Shown in pieces: positions 10,927 to 21,905 of a stretch of DNA of 64,000 nucleotides. The stretch is from the NCBI GenBank assembly GCA_964035015.1, contig CAXIUP010000007.1, forward strand, positions 585,501 through 649,500. The letters are read 5' to 3'. The first letter of the stretch is position 1; each line of letters opens with the position of its first letter. Made by a program: the position numbers and the translations under genes. The DNA is from Corallium rubrum. Its lineage: Eukaryota; Cnidaria; Anthozoa; Scleralcyonacea; Coralliidae. A model generated the notes under the pieces. It was not told the DNA's origin and did no database searches. It saw only the letters and a program-made list of their open reading frames with translations.

Positions 10927-11983
10927 TCATTGTGTCATTGTTTGTACGCTCTCTTTATAAACCCTTATTTTGTTTTTGCTGTGTAGTTGTTTCTCTTTTA
11001 TGAGATAACGCTGCTGTACCGCGGGCGCAATGTCCGACTTTTCTGGCCATGCTATGTCATGCCCTGATGCCTCCGCGTGCTGCTTAATGGCAGATTCGTT
11101 GTTGGTACGTCGACCTGGATTATGCTCCTTCCCTCCCGAGTCCCACGAGCGCTTACTTTCTCCAACGTATGTGAAGCAACAATCCTTACACTTAACTTTG
11201 TATACAATACCCGTCACTTTAAATTCGTCTTTCCTGTCCTTTGGTATTTTAAAAATACTAGAGAGGGGTTGTGATGGTTTAAGTGCGACCTTAATGTTGA
11301 CCCGTTTCAATGTCCGCTTGATACATTCCGCTACTCCCTTGACATACGGCAAAACTACAAAGCATTCCATATCCTTCTGCTGTGGTGGAGCTGTTTGACT
11401 TTGGCATTTGTTTTGGACCGTCTGGATAAACTTACGGTGATACCCATTTACTCTAAGGTCACTACAAACTTTCTCTATTTCCTGTTGACGAAGTTCCTCA
11501 TTTGCAGGGATTTCCCCAGCTCTGTGCAATAGCGTGCTAACAACTCCCGCTTTGTGTATTGTTGTGTTGTGTTGTGTTGTGTTGTGTTGTGTTGTGTTGT
11601 GTTGTGTTGTGTTGTGTTGTGTTGTGTTGTGTTGTGTTGTGTTGTGTTGTGTTGTGTTGTGTTGTGTTGTGACGGATTGTGTGAATCGAAATGCAAATAC
11701 CTGTTAGTGTGGGTCTCTTTTCGATAGATAGTTACCTCGACGGGATGGTGTGGTACAGCTGAGATATGACAATCTAAAAATGGTATACACTGCTTCCCTT
11801 CAATTTCAACGGGGTGTTCCATGGTAAACTGTATATGGTGGTTAATAGAATTTAGACGGGTATGGAAATCTGCAACATGCTTTCGTTTCAGACACACATT
11901 AGAATCGTCAACATACCTTCGCCACCAACGTGGTTTTGACGGGAATGTTGCCAAAGCCTTCGTTTCTATAGACTGCATGACGA
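10927..11983 (-). pseudogene. Penelope-like element, minus arm of inverted dimer (RT C-part + GIY-YIG)
   Basis: Minus-strand frames at 11,983-11,475 and 11,529-10,927. The RT part contains WWRRYVDDSNVCLKRKHVA with the catalytic YVDD. The C-terminal part contains GIVYKVKCKDCCFTYVGESK and downstream KEHNPGRRTNNESAIKQHAE, a GIY-YIG endonuclease as in EN(+) Penelope-like elements. A (TGTTG)n array (11,556-11,671) has expanded between RT and the GIY-YIG region and forces a frame change. The product diverges from the plus arm after ASGHDI, where about 1 kb of other DNA is present. The 5' part of RT is missing: the arm starts abruptly at the dimer junction near 11,984. Confidence 0.85.
11556..11671. 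repeat. (TGTTG)n pentanucleotide microsatellite inside a PLE
   Basis: About 23 units of TGTTG. The plus arm has only a single CACAACACAA at the corresponding place (12,302-12,312), so the array expanded after the two arms were formed. Confidence 0.95.
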
Positions 11984-11999
11984 GCTTAGCAATGACGGC

Positions 12000-13060
12000 G
12001 CAGTCTATAGAAACGAAGGCTTTGGCAACATTCCCGTCAAAACCACGTTGGTGGCGAAGGTATGTTGACGATTCTAATGTGTGTCTGAAACGAAAGCATG
12101 TTGCAGATTTCCATACCCACCTAAATTCTATTAACCACCATATACAGTTTATCATGGAACACCCCATTGAAATTGAAGGAAAGCAGTGTATACCATTTTC
12201 AGATTGTCATATCTCAGCTGTACCACACCATCCCGTCGAGGTAACTATCTATCGAAAAGAGACCCACATTAACAAGTATTTGCATTTCGATTCGCACAAT
12301 CCGTCACAACACAAAGCGGGAGTTGTTAGCACGCTATTGCACAGAGCTGGGGAAATCCCTACAAATGAGGAACTTCGTCAACAGGAAATAGAGAAAGTTT
12401 GTAGTGACCTTAGAGTAAATGGGTATCACCAAAGTGATACCAAAGTCAAACAGCTCCACCACAGCAGAAGGATGTCGAATGCTTTGTAGTTTTGCCGTAT
12501 GTCAAGGGAGTAGCGGAACGTATCAAGCGGACATTGAAACGGGTCAACATTAAGGTCGCACTTAAACCATCACAACCCCTCTCTAGTATTTTTAAAATAC
12601 TGCCAAAGGACAGGAAAGACGAATTTAAAGTGACGGGTATTGTATACAAAGTTAAGTGTAAGGATTGTTGCTTCACATACGTTGGAGAAAGTAAGCGCTC
12701 GTGGGACTCGAGAGGGAAGGAGCATAATCCAGGTCGACGTACCAACAACGAATCTGCCATTAAGCAGCACACGGAGGCATCAGGGCATGACATACATCCG
12801 AAATATGCCAAAATTTTAGAACGAGGTGTAATAAATTATGAACAAAGAATGTTTTTGGAATCGTGGCATTCCACCTTAGATGTAAAAGCGGTAAATGAGC
12901 GTAGGGAATTTCCAACAAACTATTTGCCTTTAATTAAATCCCATAGGAACATTAGTAACGAGCTAGATTAGGTATAAAATTACTATTCGCCTTGTAATAT
13001 AATTTTTATATGCTGATGAAGGCTGACAGTTCTGCAGCCGAAAATTTCTGTATTAACTTT
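12000..13060 (+). pseudogene. Penelope-like element, plus arm of inverted dimer (RT C-part + GIY-YIG)
   Basis: A near-identical mirror image of the minus arm. The frame from about 12,000 to 12,489 gives the RT segment with WWRRYVDDSN; after a small deletion near 12,430, where KFIQTV-type codons present in the other arm are missing, a shifted frame (12,492-12,971) gives GIVYKVKCKDCCFTYVGESK, KYAKILERGVINYEQRMFLE and a natural stop after SNELD. The 3' flank carries a hammerhead-like motif. RT in PLEs primes at nicks made by the GIY-YIG nuclease; this copy cannot because its RT is truncated and shifted. Confidence 0.85.
13006..13053 (+). ncRNA. Hammerhead-like motif in PLE 3' flank
   Basis: CTGATGA (13,013-13,019), stem II GGCTG/CAGCC (13,021-13,025 with 13,035-13,039), GAAA (13,040-13,043), a minimal A/T stem III, cleavage triplet TTC ending at 13,048, and TGTAT able to pair with ATATG (two wobbles) as stem I. 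The core is complete but stem I is weak, so activity is uncertain. Confidence 0.6.
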
Positions 13061-13074
13061 TTAGACCAGATTTT

Positions 13075-13254
13075 AATAAAATTTTTACGAATAGTAAATT
13101 TTTACCTAATCTAGCTCGTTACTAATGTTCCTATGGGATTTAATTAAAGGCAAATAGTTTGTTGGAAATTCCCTGCGCTCATTTACCGCTTTTACATCTA
13201 AGGTGGAATGCCACGATTCCAAAAACATTCTTTGTTCATAATTTATTACACCTT

Positions 13255-13257
<3 letters not shown>
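13075..13257 (-). mobile_element. Third Penelope-like element 3' fragment
   Basis: About 180 bp nearly identical to 9,780-9,960, in the same minus orientation and abutting the plus arm tail-to-tail. It is cut off by the following microsatellite at TTATTACACCTTA. Confidence 0.75.
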
Positions 13258-13762
<505 letters not shown>

Positions 13763-14091
13763 ATGTATATATGTATGTTTGTAGTCGTCTTTTCTTGTCG
13801 AAAGCTGGCCTCGCCAGTCACACAAGGTCCCATGAGCGCAGACAAGATCAAGCTGTGTATAATGATCTCCTTCCCCAAAGGCCTTTGGACAACACATGCC
13901 CTGTATGTGGTAAGGTCTGCAAGTCATCTGGCGGACTGAAAAAACATTTTAAGGTCCATAAAGACTCTCCTTCAGAACTTGTACAGAATCTTACCTTGAA
14001 ATGCCATATCTGTGGAAAGTCCTGTAAATCCCAAGCCGGGCTTAAAAGTCATCTGCGTGCACATGGTCGCATGAGAGAGAATGACAATTAG
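13763..14091 (+). pseudogene. C2H2 zinc-finger tail, probably LINE 3' fragment
   Basis: The frame encodes LFLSKAGLASHTRSHE (half finger), CPVCGKVCKSSGGLKKHFKVH and CHICGKSCKSQAGLKSHLRAH (two complete C2H2 fingers), with a stop at 14,089. Fingers of the form CxxCGKxCKSxAGLxxHxRxH sit at the C-terminus of some non-LTR retrotransposon ORF2 proteins, which is the likeliest origin. The apparent N-terminus is just translated microsatellite. There is no start codon and no upstream RT here. Confidence 0.55.
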
Positions 14092-14640
14092 ATGTGAAAT
14101 TTTTTTTAGTTTTTTTTTAATCTTACCAAGAGATGGCTATCTTCTGTCAAGAAGCAGCAATCATCATGTATGTATGTATGTGTGTGGACGAACCACGCGC
14201 GGTGAAGATTGTGGGGCACTGGAAACAATGTAGTTATTGCCAAAAAAGATTTGAATTAATATTTTTGACAAAAAGACTTGAGAAAGGAGTTTTTGGGATA
14301 CGTGCATCCCTTTCAAAAGAACAGAAACAAATCAATGTTTACGTAAAGTCTTGACTAGAAGGAAAACCGTCAAACCCAAACTCGAAAGAAGGAAAATATC
14401 ATCCTTAAATTTTTCTTTCTTCTTTGTTACCTTTTTCTTCAAAGAGTTTTGTTTTCTCATTTCAAGTATTTTACCGGAATTAAAACTATATTTTCATCGT
14501 TCCCACAAGCGTTGGCTATTTCCAGGCCCCCAATAAAAATAAGCGCAAGGCGGGTTGCATTAATAAAAGCGGGCGAGGGCTTATTGCATTTATGTATTTC
14601 TAGTAGCTCAATAATTAAAATATATTTTAGCCCGCTGAAT
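14092..14640. other. No recognisable gene
   Basis: A short (ATGT)n at about 14,166-14,182 and AT-rich sequence. The ORFs at 14,133 and 14,351 show no family signature. Confidence 0.4.
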
Positions 14641-14713
14641 TCTTCATTTTAGCCCGCAAAAGTTACCACAATGCCCGATAAAATTATTATAATAACTTAC
14701 TGGGAAAGACTTA

Positions 14714-14973
14714 CCGGTCTCACCGGGAAAGATTTCTTTCTGCGTTAAAATGGTTGGCAGCTCATGCCAATCAGAAGCGACTTCTTGAGAACCTGGTACA
14801 TGCCTTGTCAAAGTGGCGCCAAGATCTGCCAAAAGCCTGGTAGACCAGTGGCAATTGTTGTGGTTCGTCGTCGCTCCTCCCCTTACATCAGGTCTACTGT
14901 CGATCAACTGCTTTCCAAGGCAATGTGCCAGCTTAAACACATTCTTGCTTGACGACGGAGAAAGTTTCACCAT
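14714..14973 (-). CDS. Possible internal or first exon, unrecognised product
   Basis: A minus-strand frame opens with MVKLSPSSSKNVFKLAHC and stays open through HELPTILTQKEIFPGETG, where a strong donor GGTAAGTCT follows (about 14,705). The other two minus frames are closed. I do not recognise the product and no partner exons were found, so this is a tentative exon. Confidence 0.3.
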
Positions 14974-15308
14974 TAACTTTAGTAAAGTTGCAATATCCCG
15001 AGTTTCGTCACTATATCATGAGCACAATGTCTATTAGATGATCTATAAATCAATTTCTATTAAACTGGTAACACAGTAAATTCTACAATCCATTTAGTGT
15101 CATTCTGTCATCGTTTGGAGTACAAACGGTGACAGAATGACACCAATTGGAGTTGAATCTACTCCATAAAAGTTACTGTGAATATATTATTTACAAGGTA
15201 CAGTATATATATAGTCAAAGCAACTCTTTGCTAAAGCAAAGGATTGAAAAAATAGAAGTAAAGCTTATAGAGATACTCAGTGCAGTAAACTTTATAATGT
15301 CAAACTAA

Positions 15309-15743
15309 AGGGATGTTTATATGGAGGAGGGCCAGCCCTCTGCTAGACCTCTTTGCCAAGATCCCGCATCTCAGTCAGCGTAATTCCTTGTAAAAATTTG
15401 TTTGCGCTTACATGACAAGAGGGTCAGCCCATGTAAACTCACTCAAGAGGGCTGGCCCTCGAAGCTCACTATACACAGTAAAGTTTGCCTTTGCTAATAG
15501 TTTTTGGTCAACTTTTATTTTACAAGTTGCGTTCGTTCATGTGTTTGTTATAAATTCAAATTATGTTTGCGAAAACATGATTTCGGGCTACGTGGGAAAG
15601 CTTCACAAATCGGTAAACAAGCCAACGCGAGGTGAAATCCAGCCCTCTTACTACTCTAGGGCTAGCCCTACCAAGAGGGCTAGTGCTACCAAGAGGGCTA
15701 GCCCTACCAAGAGGGCTAGCCCACCTCCATGTAAACACCCCCT
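15309..15743. mobile_element. MITE with GGGCTAGCCC-rich ends
   Basis: The left end AGGGATGTTTATATGGAGG and the right end CCTCCATGTAAACACCCCCT are inverted repeats. Subterminal AGGGCTAGCCCTACCAAG units are tandemly repeated three to four times at the right and echoed at the left. No transposase ORF. Confidence 0.7.
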
Positions 15744-16781
15744 ATATATAATATATAAACAGTGTTGTGTTTTTTACTGCCTTAAAGACTCAAAGACGGT
15801 GCTTTTTAACTTTAAGATTCGTTCAACAAATTATTTGTTTGCTTGTAAGTGGACATTTAGTTCTTCGTCCTCGCTTATTTAAAACTTTTCCCTGTTGAAG
15901 CCCTTACACATTCCTGTTTTATTTGTGTCAGTACTAAAAAAATTAGATTAAAGTCTATAAAAAGCGTCACTCAAAATTGCTGCAAATTTCCGTGTTTGAA
16001 TAGCCTGATCCAAACATGGGTATTGATCAATCAGCGCTTGCGTGGCGTACATGTTATTTTATAAAATTCTATCAGGTATAATTGTGGGAGAACTATAAAC
16101 AAGCCTGGAATTGTTTTGTGTTTTGTGTTCAAGAGCCAAGCTAAACTCGCTAAAATATACGGTAGATTGTACTTTAATATGGTAACAAACAACGTGATTT
16201 GGAAAGTACACGTTTTGAAAACGATATTAAAACGGAATAACATTCTGTTCAAATACCTTTCATTTTCTTGCCTGATGAACTCACTTGGTAAAAAAAAAGG
16301 CGTTGTCTATATGAAGTAAAATACCCAAGAGCTCTCGATATAAAATTAAAATCTGCCGATGAAAATATTTTTCCGGAAGCTTCAGTTTCAGCGGCTTTTT
16401 ACGGCCAAAAGTTTTTCATGTACTTGCTCTGAAACCATGAGCCAGACGCTGAGGCGCTTGTTTCTAGTAATGTTTACGCGTTTTCCTAATCATTTTCGCT
16501 GTTTTCGATGGTCAGAGTTCACTTCTTTATTGACATTCCCATCTTTAATGCCGAATTTGTCGGCAAAATAATTTTCGGACTACATTCTTTCTCGTTTCGC
16601 ACGTCCAGCTCGTTATCAAGACCTTACTAGGCGAAATCTGACTGGCTGTTTATGAGTCTGGACTCTGGGAAAAGTAGACGAAACGTGATTGGTAGTTGAT
16701 GAATTTCGGGAGTATATGTATTCCTATCATTATTTTTTAGAAAATCTGTTATGTTAATTTATTGTCAGTCATTTTATAAAA

Positions 16782-16964
16782 GAAATACCTAATGGGTTTC
16801 CATGTTTGGACAGCTTGATCCAAACACTCGAGACGGTTGCTCGACTTTCGAAAGCTAAAAAACACTCGCCTAGCGGCTCGTGTTATTTATGCTTTGCGAA
16901 AGCCTCGCAACATCCCTCGTGTTTGGATCAAGCTATCCAAACATGGAAACCCATTAGGTATTTC
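16782..16964. mobile_element. Foldback MITE, about 45-bp near-perfect inverted ends
   Basis: The left arm starts GAAATACCTAATGGGTTTCC and the right arm ends with its exact reverse complement. The arms stay matched for about 45 bp (one mismatch, GGACAG against GGATAG). The interior of about 90 bp is non-coding. Confidence 0.8.
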
Positions 16965-17075
16965 TTGAAGGTACTACAAGTAATATTTAGCATTTCACTT
17001 GATAAAACTGCATCTTGTAGGAATATTCATGGCAAAGGAAAATTTTGAGTGTAAATTTAACCCTGGAGAACTCAC

Positions 17076-17445
17076 GGGGTCATATATGACCCCACTTAAT
17101 TAGAATCCCACTGTAATTAACATGTTGATGAAGAAGAAATTTTTACCCCAAAAACCCAGTGTCCCACATATGACCCCTCTGCTAGCGAGATCTGGTGCCG
17201 AGTTCGAGAATTACCTCATCGGAATTATCTGCCAAACATGGCGGCTTTCGTAGTGAGTTTCTCGATTTAGAGTTGCAGTTTTCAAGTCACAATCAAGCCA
17301 TCCACAAGTTACATAGATTTTGGGGTTTCGCACCAAAGGTTGAGTTGTTAGCGAACCCGTGGAACGTATTTTTGTGTGGTTGTTGTGGATTTGTGTTGCA
17401 TCCAGCAAGTCGTCAAATCGATGGGTCACATATGACCCACTGGGT
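17076..17445. repeat. Cluster of ATATGACCC palindromic motifs
   Basis: GGGGTCATATATGACCCC (17,076-17,093) is a perfect 18-bp palindrome. CACATATGACCCC recurs at 17,164 and GGGTCACATATGACCC at 17,422. No gene is supported between them. Purpose unknown. Confidence 0.5.
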
Positions 17446-17698
17446 CACTCTGGAAAGTTTGGTTATTTTCATCCAGATGATCTGCGGGCAGCCAACCAGA
17501 TGCCTCAGGGGCAGGGCAGCATGACTCAATACCAAGGGCAGGGGAACAATGTGGAAGTCTAAATTTTTGCATAGGAAGACTGTAATAGACGACCTTCGAA
17601 AGTCAGAAACGGAACCCAAATTTGGAGTACATAGATGGATATCTCCAAAACTTATATTTTTGGGTTTATTTAGTCCGTTGTGTTCGTTTTAGACTAAG

Positions 17699-17871
17699 AC
17701 CCCGTTTACACGATGCGGGTACAATTTGAAAACGGAACAAAATCATGCCGTTTAGACCTTGCGTTTACACGATACCGGCACAAAAATAACATGAAATGTT
17801 ATATGCTGTATTTGCATACCGGCATGATTTTGTTCCGTTTTCAAATTGAACCGGCATCGTGTAAACGGGGT
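17699..17871. mobile_element. MITE with ACCCCGTTTACACGATGC ends and CTAAG target copies
   Basis: The left end ACCCCGTTTACACGATGC has its reverse complement at the right end. Inner arms AAAACGGAACAAAATCATGC / GCATGATTTTGTTCCGTTTT pair fully. CTAAG flanks both sides (17,694-17,698 and 17,872-17,876), a plausible 5-bp target duplication. Confidence 0.8.
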
Positions 17872-17879
17872 CTAAGAAT

Positions 17880-18070
17880 TTATTTTTTCTACTGATGAAA
17901 GATGTCTTGGGTTCCCCAGGGGATCACTGAACCGGGACCAGTTGCTAAATGCAACATGAAGGCCTTTCGGCTAGGAATTCAGGAAACCCGCGATCATGCA
18001 TGCGATTCCAATGCCTAGAGCGATCAGTAACGAGTTCTGTGAAGGACTTGATCTTGTTGCATTTTCGCGG
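17880..18070. other. No recognisable gene
   Basis: Short intergenic stretch between a MITE and the TTAA element; nothing supportable. Confidence 0.5.
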
Positions 18071-18661
18071 TCTTAAGGTGGCTCCATACAGTTCTTGAAA
18101 AATGGAAAATACAAGTTTGGAAAATACAAAACACGTGCAGAAATAATTCGGAAAAAGAATAAAAGTAAATGTTATGCATAGTTAAAAAGTCTGACAATCG
18201 AAAACTCTTACCAAATGAATAGTAACAGTTGTTGCTATGGCAACAATGACGTTTCAAACTGGCTGACATGTACAATTAGCCTTCAAACTAATTTAATTCG
18301 AAAAAAACTTTGGAGACCCCTCATTTTTTTTTTCATTAAAACTTTTCTTGAAGTATGAGTAATAAATAGGCTGATTTTAAAAAAATAGACACGCTCAGGC
18401 GTGCATGTATCTACTGCGATTAATGGCCGGTGCAGCTACAGTAAACACAATGACGCAAACTGTGTAGTTGTAACAACATTGGCTGGAAAAGAACATTTTG
18501 GACGAAATTTTCCTAGCTGTTTAATTAATAAGCTTGTTTATTTTCTTCGACAATGTTAAGAAGTGGTAGCCAAGTTGTGTGTTGAATGTTTGCCATTAGC
18601 ACTTTAAAAATTGGAAATTTTAAAAATTACAAAAAGCAAACTGAACAATTATGGACGCTAC

Positions 18662-18682
18662 ACCCCCCCCCCCCCCCCCCCC
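18662..18682. repeat. Poly-C tract
   Basis: About 20 uninterrupted C residues inside the left arm region of the TTAA element. Confidence 0.95.
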
Positions 18683-20817
18683 TGCGCGTAATGTACTGAC
18701 TATTTAACACTATAATTAGACGCACAACGGCGGTTTAATCTTTGTCCGCCGTTACCAGTTCATCAGCAGGTCCAGCAAAACGCTTTCTTCGGATTTTGAT
18801 CAACATTCAGCGTGAACACATTCAGAACTCGTGGAATTATGACCAACAAACTAAGCACAATGACGTTTTATTTTCAATCTGACAAAGGGTTCCGTACTAA
18901 TCGGATTTCTGACCAGCATGTCGATTTGTTCGGATATTTTACCGATTCGCCAGCGCCAACACACTCACAACACATAAATTTCTCATTGACAACACACGCC
19001 ACGAATTTCTTACAGTTTGTAGGAGGACAAGACTGGCAAGTTGTTTTTTTTGCGGATACTGGTTGCTAAATCATGCAATTGCCCATTGACCTGGCGCAAT
19101 ATATTTTCCGTGTTTAGTAACACTGTTCAGCATCGCGGAAATAAACCATACGCGCAAAGTGTTATAATTATTCCGTAACGCGCCTCGACTTTCTCGCTCA
19201 AACGACAAGCTTTCCATGGACGAAGAGACAGAGCGAGTGCTTGTTTGGCTTCGAATCAGGATCGTTCTGAAATATGAATAGCCTCTTAACTAATGTTTCA
19301 AGTGTACTGTTGACATGTTAGGCCCTCGGCCAAGATGTCTTAGCTATAAGTTTATACGCAGAAATAAACTTGGCACTGCTTGAGTTACATGTAGGCGTAT
19401 ACAATACTTATTCAAAAAGCGCGTTGATCATTGTTGAGACAAATCAATACATGTGTTACCAGAGTCTAACACAATCTCGTTCCCAGAGCCAAATATGCCC
19501 GGCCGCGCGGGAAAATCAAATGGCTCTGGGAAAATCCATTTGAAATACAGGAAAAAGTGTTGTATTTTGGGGCATGCGCAGTTGGTATTTTTGTACCCAT
19601 ACCCACGAAAACCTTCAGCGCGGCCGTTCAATGTTCTGCAAAATACATCGACATGTTGTGGCTGTTTCCGGAATTTAATAGTAACAAATAGCAGTAGAAA
19701 TGTTGTAAGAATATAATCGTGGCTGCTTTGTGATGCGATAAAGTATTATTACTTGGCAGAAATTTCTGGAAAAGAGACTGATAAATGGAAAATAATGCAC
19801 CAGGCGTGATAGTGATCGATGACCAATTCATGACCTTGATGAAACCCAGTCTGAATTCTTGTTTATTCAAACTTATGAACACGAGAATATCGTATTATTG
19901 TTCTGAATATTATTCGAATATTCGTAGACAGCTACAAGGTAAATTACAACGAAATCTGGAATTTTACAAACTTATTTCATGTAGCTATATAGTACTGCAT
20001 GTATGTCTTTCAAATAAAACGTGACCTTGGTGGTATATTTTTCATTTGTTGATTTGCAACATTTAATTTGTTACATGTTTTAATCCTCTTGTTTGTGTGT
20101 AATTCGAAATAATCGACACTGTAGCTTTCTGAGGTTGAATTATTTATTAATTCATATTACACCTGTTCACTGATCTATGTGGCTGAAGATTGAAACACCA
20201 GTAGCTGAACTTCACTATGAGCCAGCCATATTTGTACAGCCTGTTATTGCCCATTTGAGTATGGCGAAAAAATTCTATGCATAAAAGTGAGAAGTTCTTC
20301 TTTAGTTCTTTTACTTATTTTTTAAACATTAACTTTAAAGTACTTAACACCAAAGATGTGAGGGGCAGGTGGCACACCTGCTCACATTTAGCTAATATAT
20401 GATTTATAACAGCATAACATCCCTTGATTGAAAGTCCTGATATTGGATTTTGGGTTCATTTGTCATTTGTCAATCTAGTTCAGTTGTAAAATTTACTAAC
20501 GTTTGTGGAGCCCTTCATCAAAGTAAAACCAAGGGCACCACCTTTTTAACTTTATACCCAAAACACTGCTTAAATATATCAACTTTACTCTTAAAAACAT
20601 TACAATTATATTACTGGTATATATAATAAAGCAGCTTCTGGTACAATACCCTTTAGACTTGGCATCTTGTGCAGTCTGGTAACTGATAAGGGTGTAACAA
20701 TAGAGGGACTAGGGGTGGGGGGATATAGCCCACTTAATATTTTTCTTAAGCTCCATTGGCAACTCTAAAAATGGGTCTAAAATGCGACTAAAACCCGGTT
20801 TCCATTTGGTCACTAGT

Positions 20818-20888
20818 GGTCATTGACAGAGTTGCTGCTGGGATAGGATTTATTCTATCCCAGCAACTGCAATTGACCGCTTGTGACC
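20818..20888. repeat. Small hairpin repeat
   Basis: GGTCACTAGTGGTCATTGAC on the left pairs imperfectly with the right end. The inner arms CTGGGATAG/CTATCCCAG are perfect. Confidence 0.6.
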
Positions 20889-21469
20889 CACAAACATCCC
20901 AATGTCAGTCAGGATTAAAATTTCCAAGGGAAAGCACAATGCACCCCACCTTACTATTAATTTTGACAAATTAGGCTAACCCGAAGTATCTTCTGCCAGC
21001 ACTATGTTGGCATGTGTGTATTCCCCATTAATAACAAGGGTGTCCACAGTTAGCAAGGCTCTCATTTGTACTGTATGCTCTACTGATAAATTTACTTTTG
21101 GATGAAGTGCCAACTGAAGATACATGTATTTGAACCAAGGCTACATTATGTGCAGCCTACGATGAGTAAAGTCATAGTCAGCAATAAATTATGAGTTTTA
21201 AGAAATCCTTTTATTAACCTTTTCACCACCAGGTTAAGCTATTTATAATTTTATTCTGGTTAACATGCCAGCTGTTATTCTACTGCAGAGGGAATGCATT
21301 AGCTGGTTGGGGCGGCCTTGCAAGCTCACATTGAATGGGTCAACTCACTGTTGCTTAGGTTTGCTGAGAATCCCTGTTAATCAGCTAATTAAGTTAGCTG
21401 GTGTACGTAGGAATGGGTTATGGTCCAAATCAAAATGTCCAACACAGTAAATGTAATATTAATTTTATT

Positions 21470-21494
21470 GTGTGTGTGTGTGGGGGGGGGGGGG
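21470..21494. repeat. (GT)n followed by poly-G
   Basis: Seven GT units then about eleven G residues. Confidence 0.9.
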
Positions 21495-21674
21495 TATCAC
21501 TTAATATGGATATCACTTAAAACAAGATATTAAAAAGGAAACTATAAATAAGTTCACCATTTATTATTTTATTATCATATATTTTATTTATTAACATTTG
21601 TACCTAACTGATACTGGGGAAACAACAATAGGACTCAAGGTCCCTTACAAGGTTGTTCTCCTAAGATTAAATTG

Positions 21675-21905
21675 TTGATTTTATGCAGGGGAGAAAACCG
21701 GAGAACCCAGAGAAAAACCCTCGAAACACAGGAGAGATCAACTACAACAGCTCTACTCAACGAGTTCCAAGCTCAAGCTTGTGACAAGGTGTCCAAAGTG
21801 GTCACCCATCCAAGTACTAATCCCATCCAATCAAAAATGGATCACAGTGGTCAGGCAACTCTTCACCACCCATGCTTCCCATATGGTCACATAGGTATAG
21901 TACCA
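21675..21905 (-). mobile_element. 5S rRNA-derived SINE fragment
   Basis: On the minus strand, TTAGTACTTGGATGGGTGAC (21,820-21,801) is almost identical to the internal control region of animal 5S rRNA. It is followed by a tail with CTCTGGGTTCTCCGGTTTTC (near 21,710-21,691). SINE3-type elements carry a 5S-derived pol III promoter head, so this is most likely a SINE rather than a 5S gene: the 5' half of 5S is not recognisable. It lies in the TTAA element. Confidence 0.6.

Noticed and set aside
11030..11398. Plus-strand ORF of 122 codons
   Set aside because: Antisense shadow of the GIY-YIG coding frame.
11821..11998. First 60 codons of the long plus-strand ORF starting at 11,821
   Set aside because: They are the antisense of the minus PLE arm; the real plus-arm sequence begins near 12,000. 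The same applies to the minus ORF beyond 11,990.
17881..17960. CTGATGA at 17,887 as another hammerhead
   Set aside because: No GAAA box at the right distance and no complementary stems.
19785..20024. 79-codon plus ORF
   Set aside because: Lies within the TTAA transposon and shows no similarity to a transposase; no support.
21801..21820. 5S rRNA gene
   Set aside because: Only the internal promoter-like part matches; the 5' half and terminator context are missing, so a SINE is more likely.
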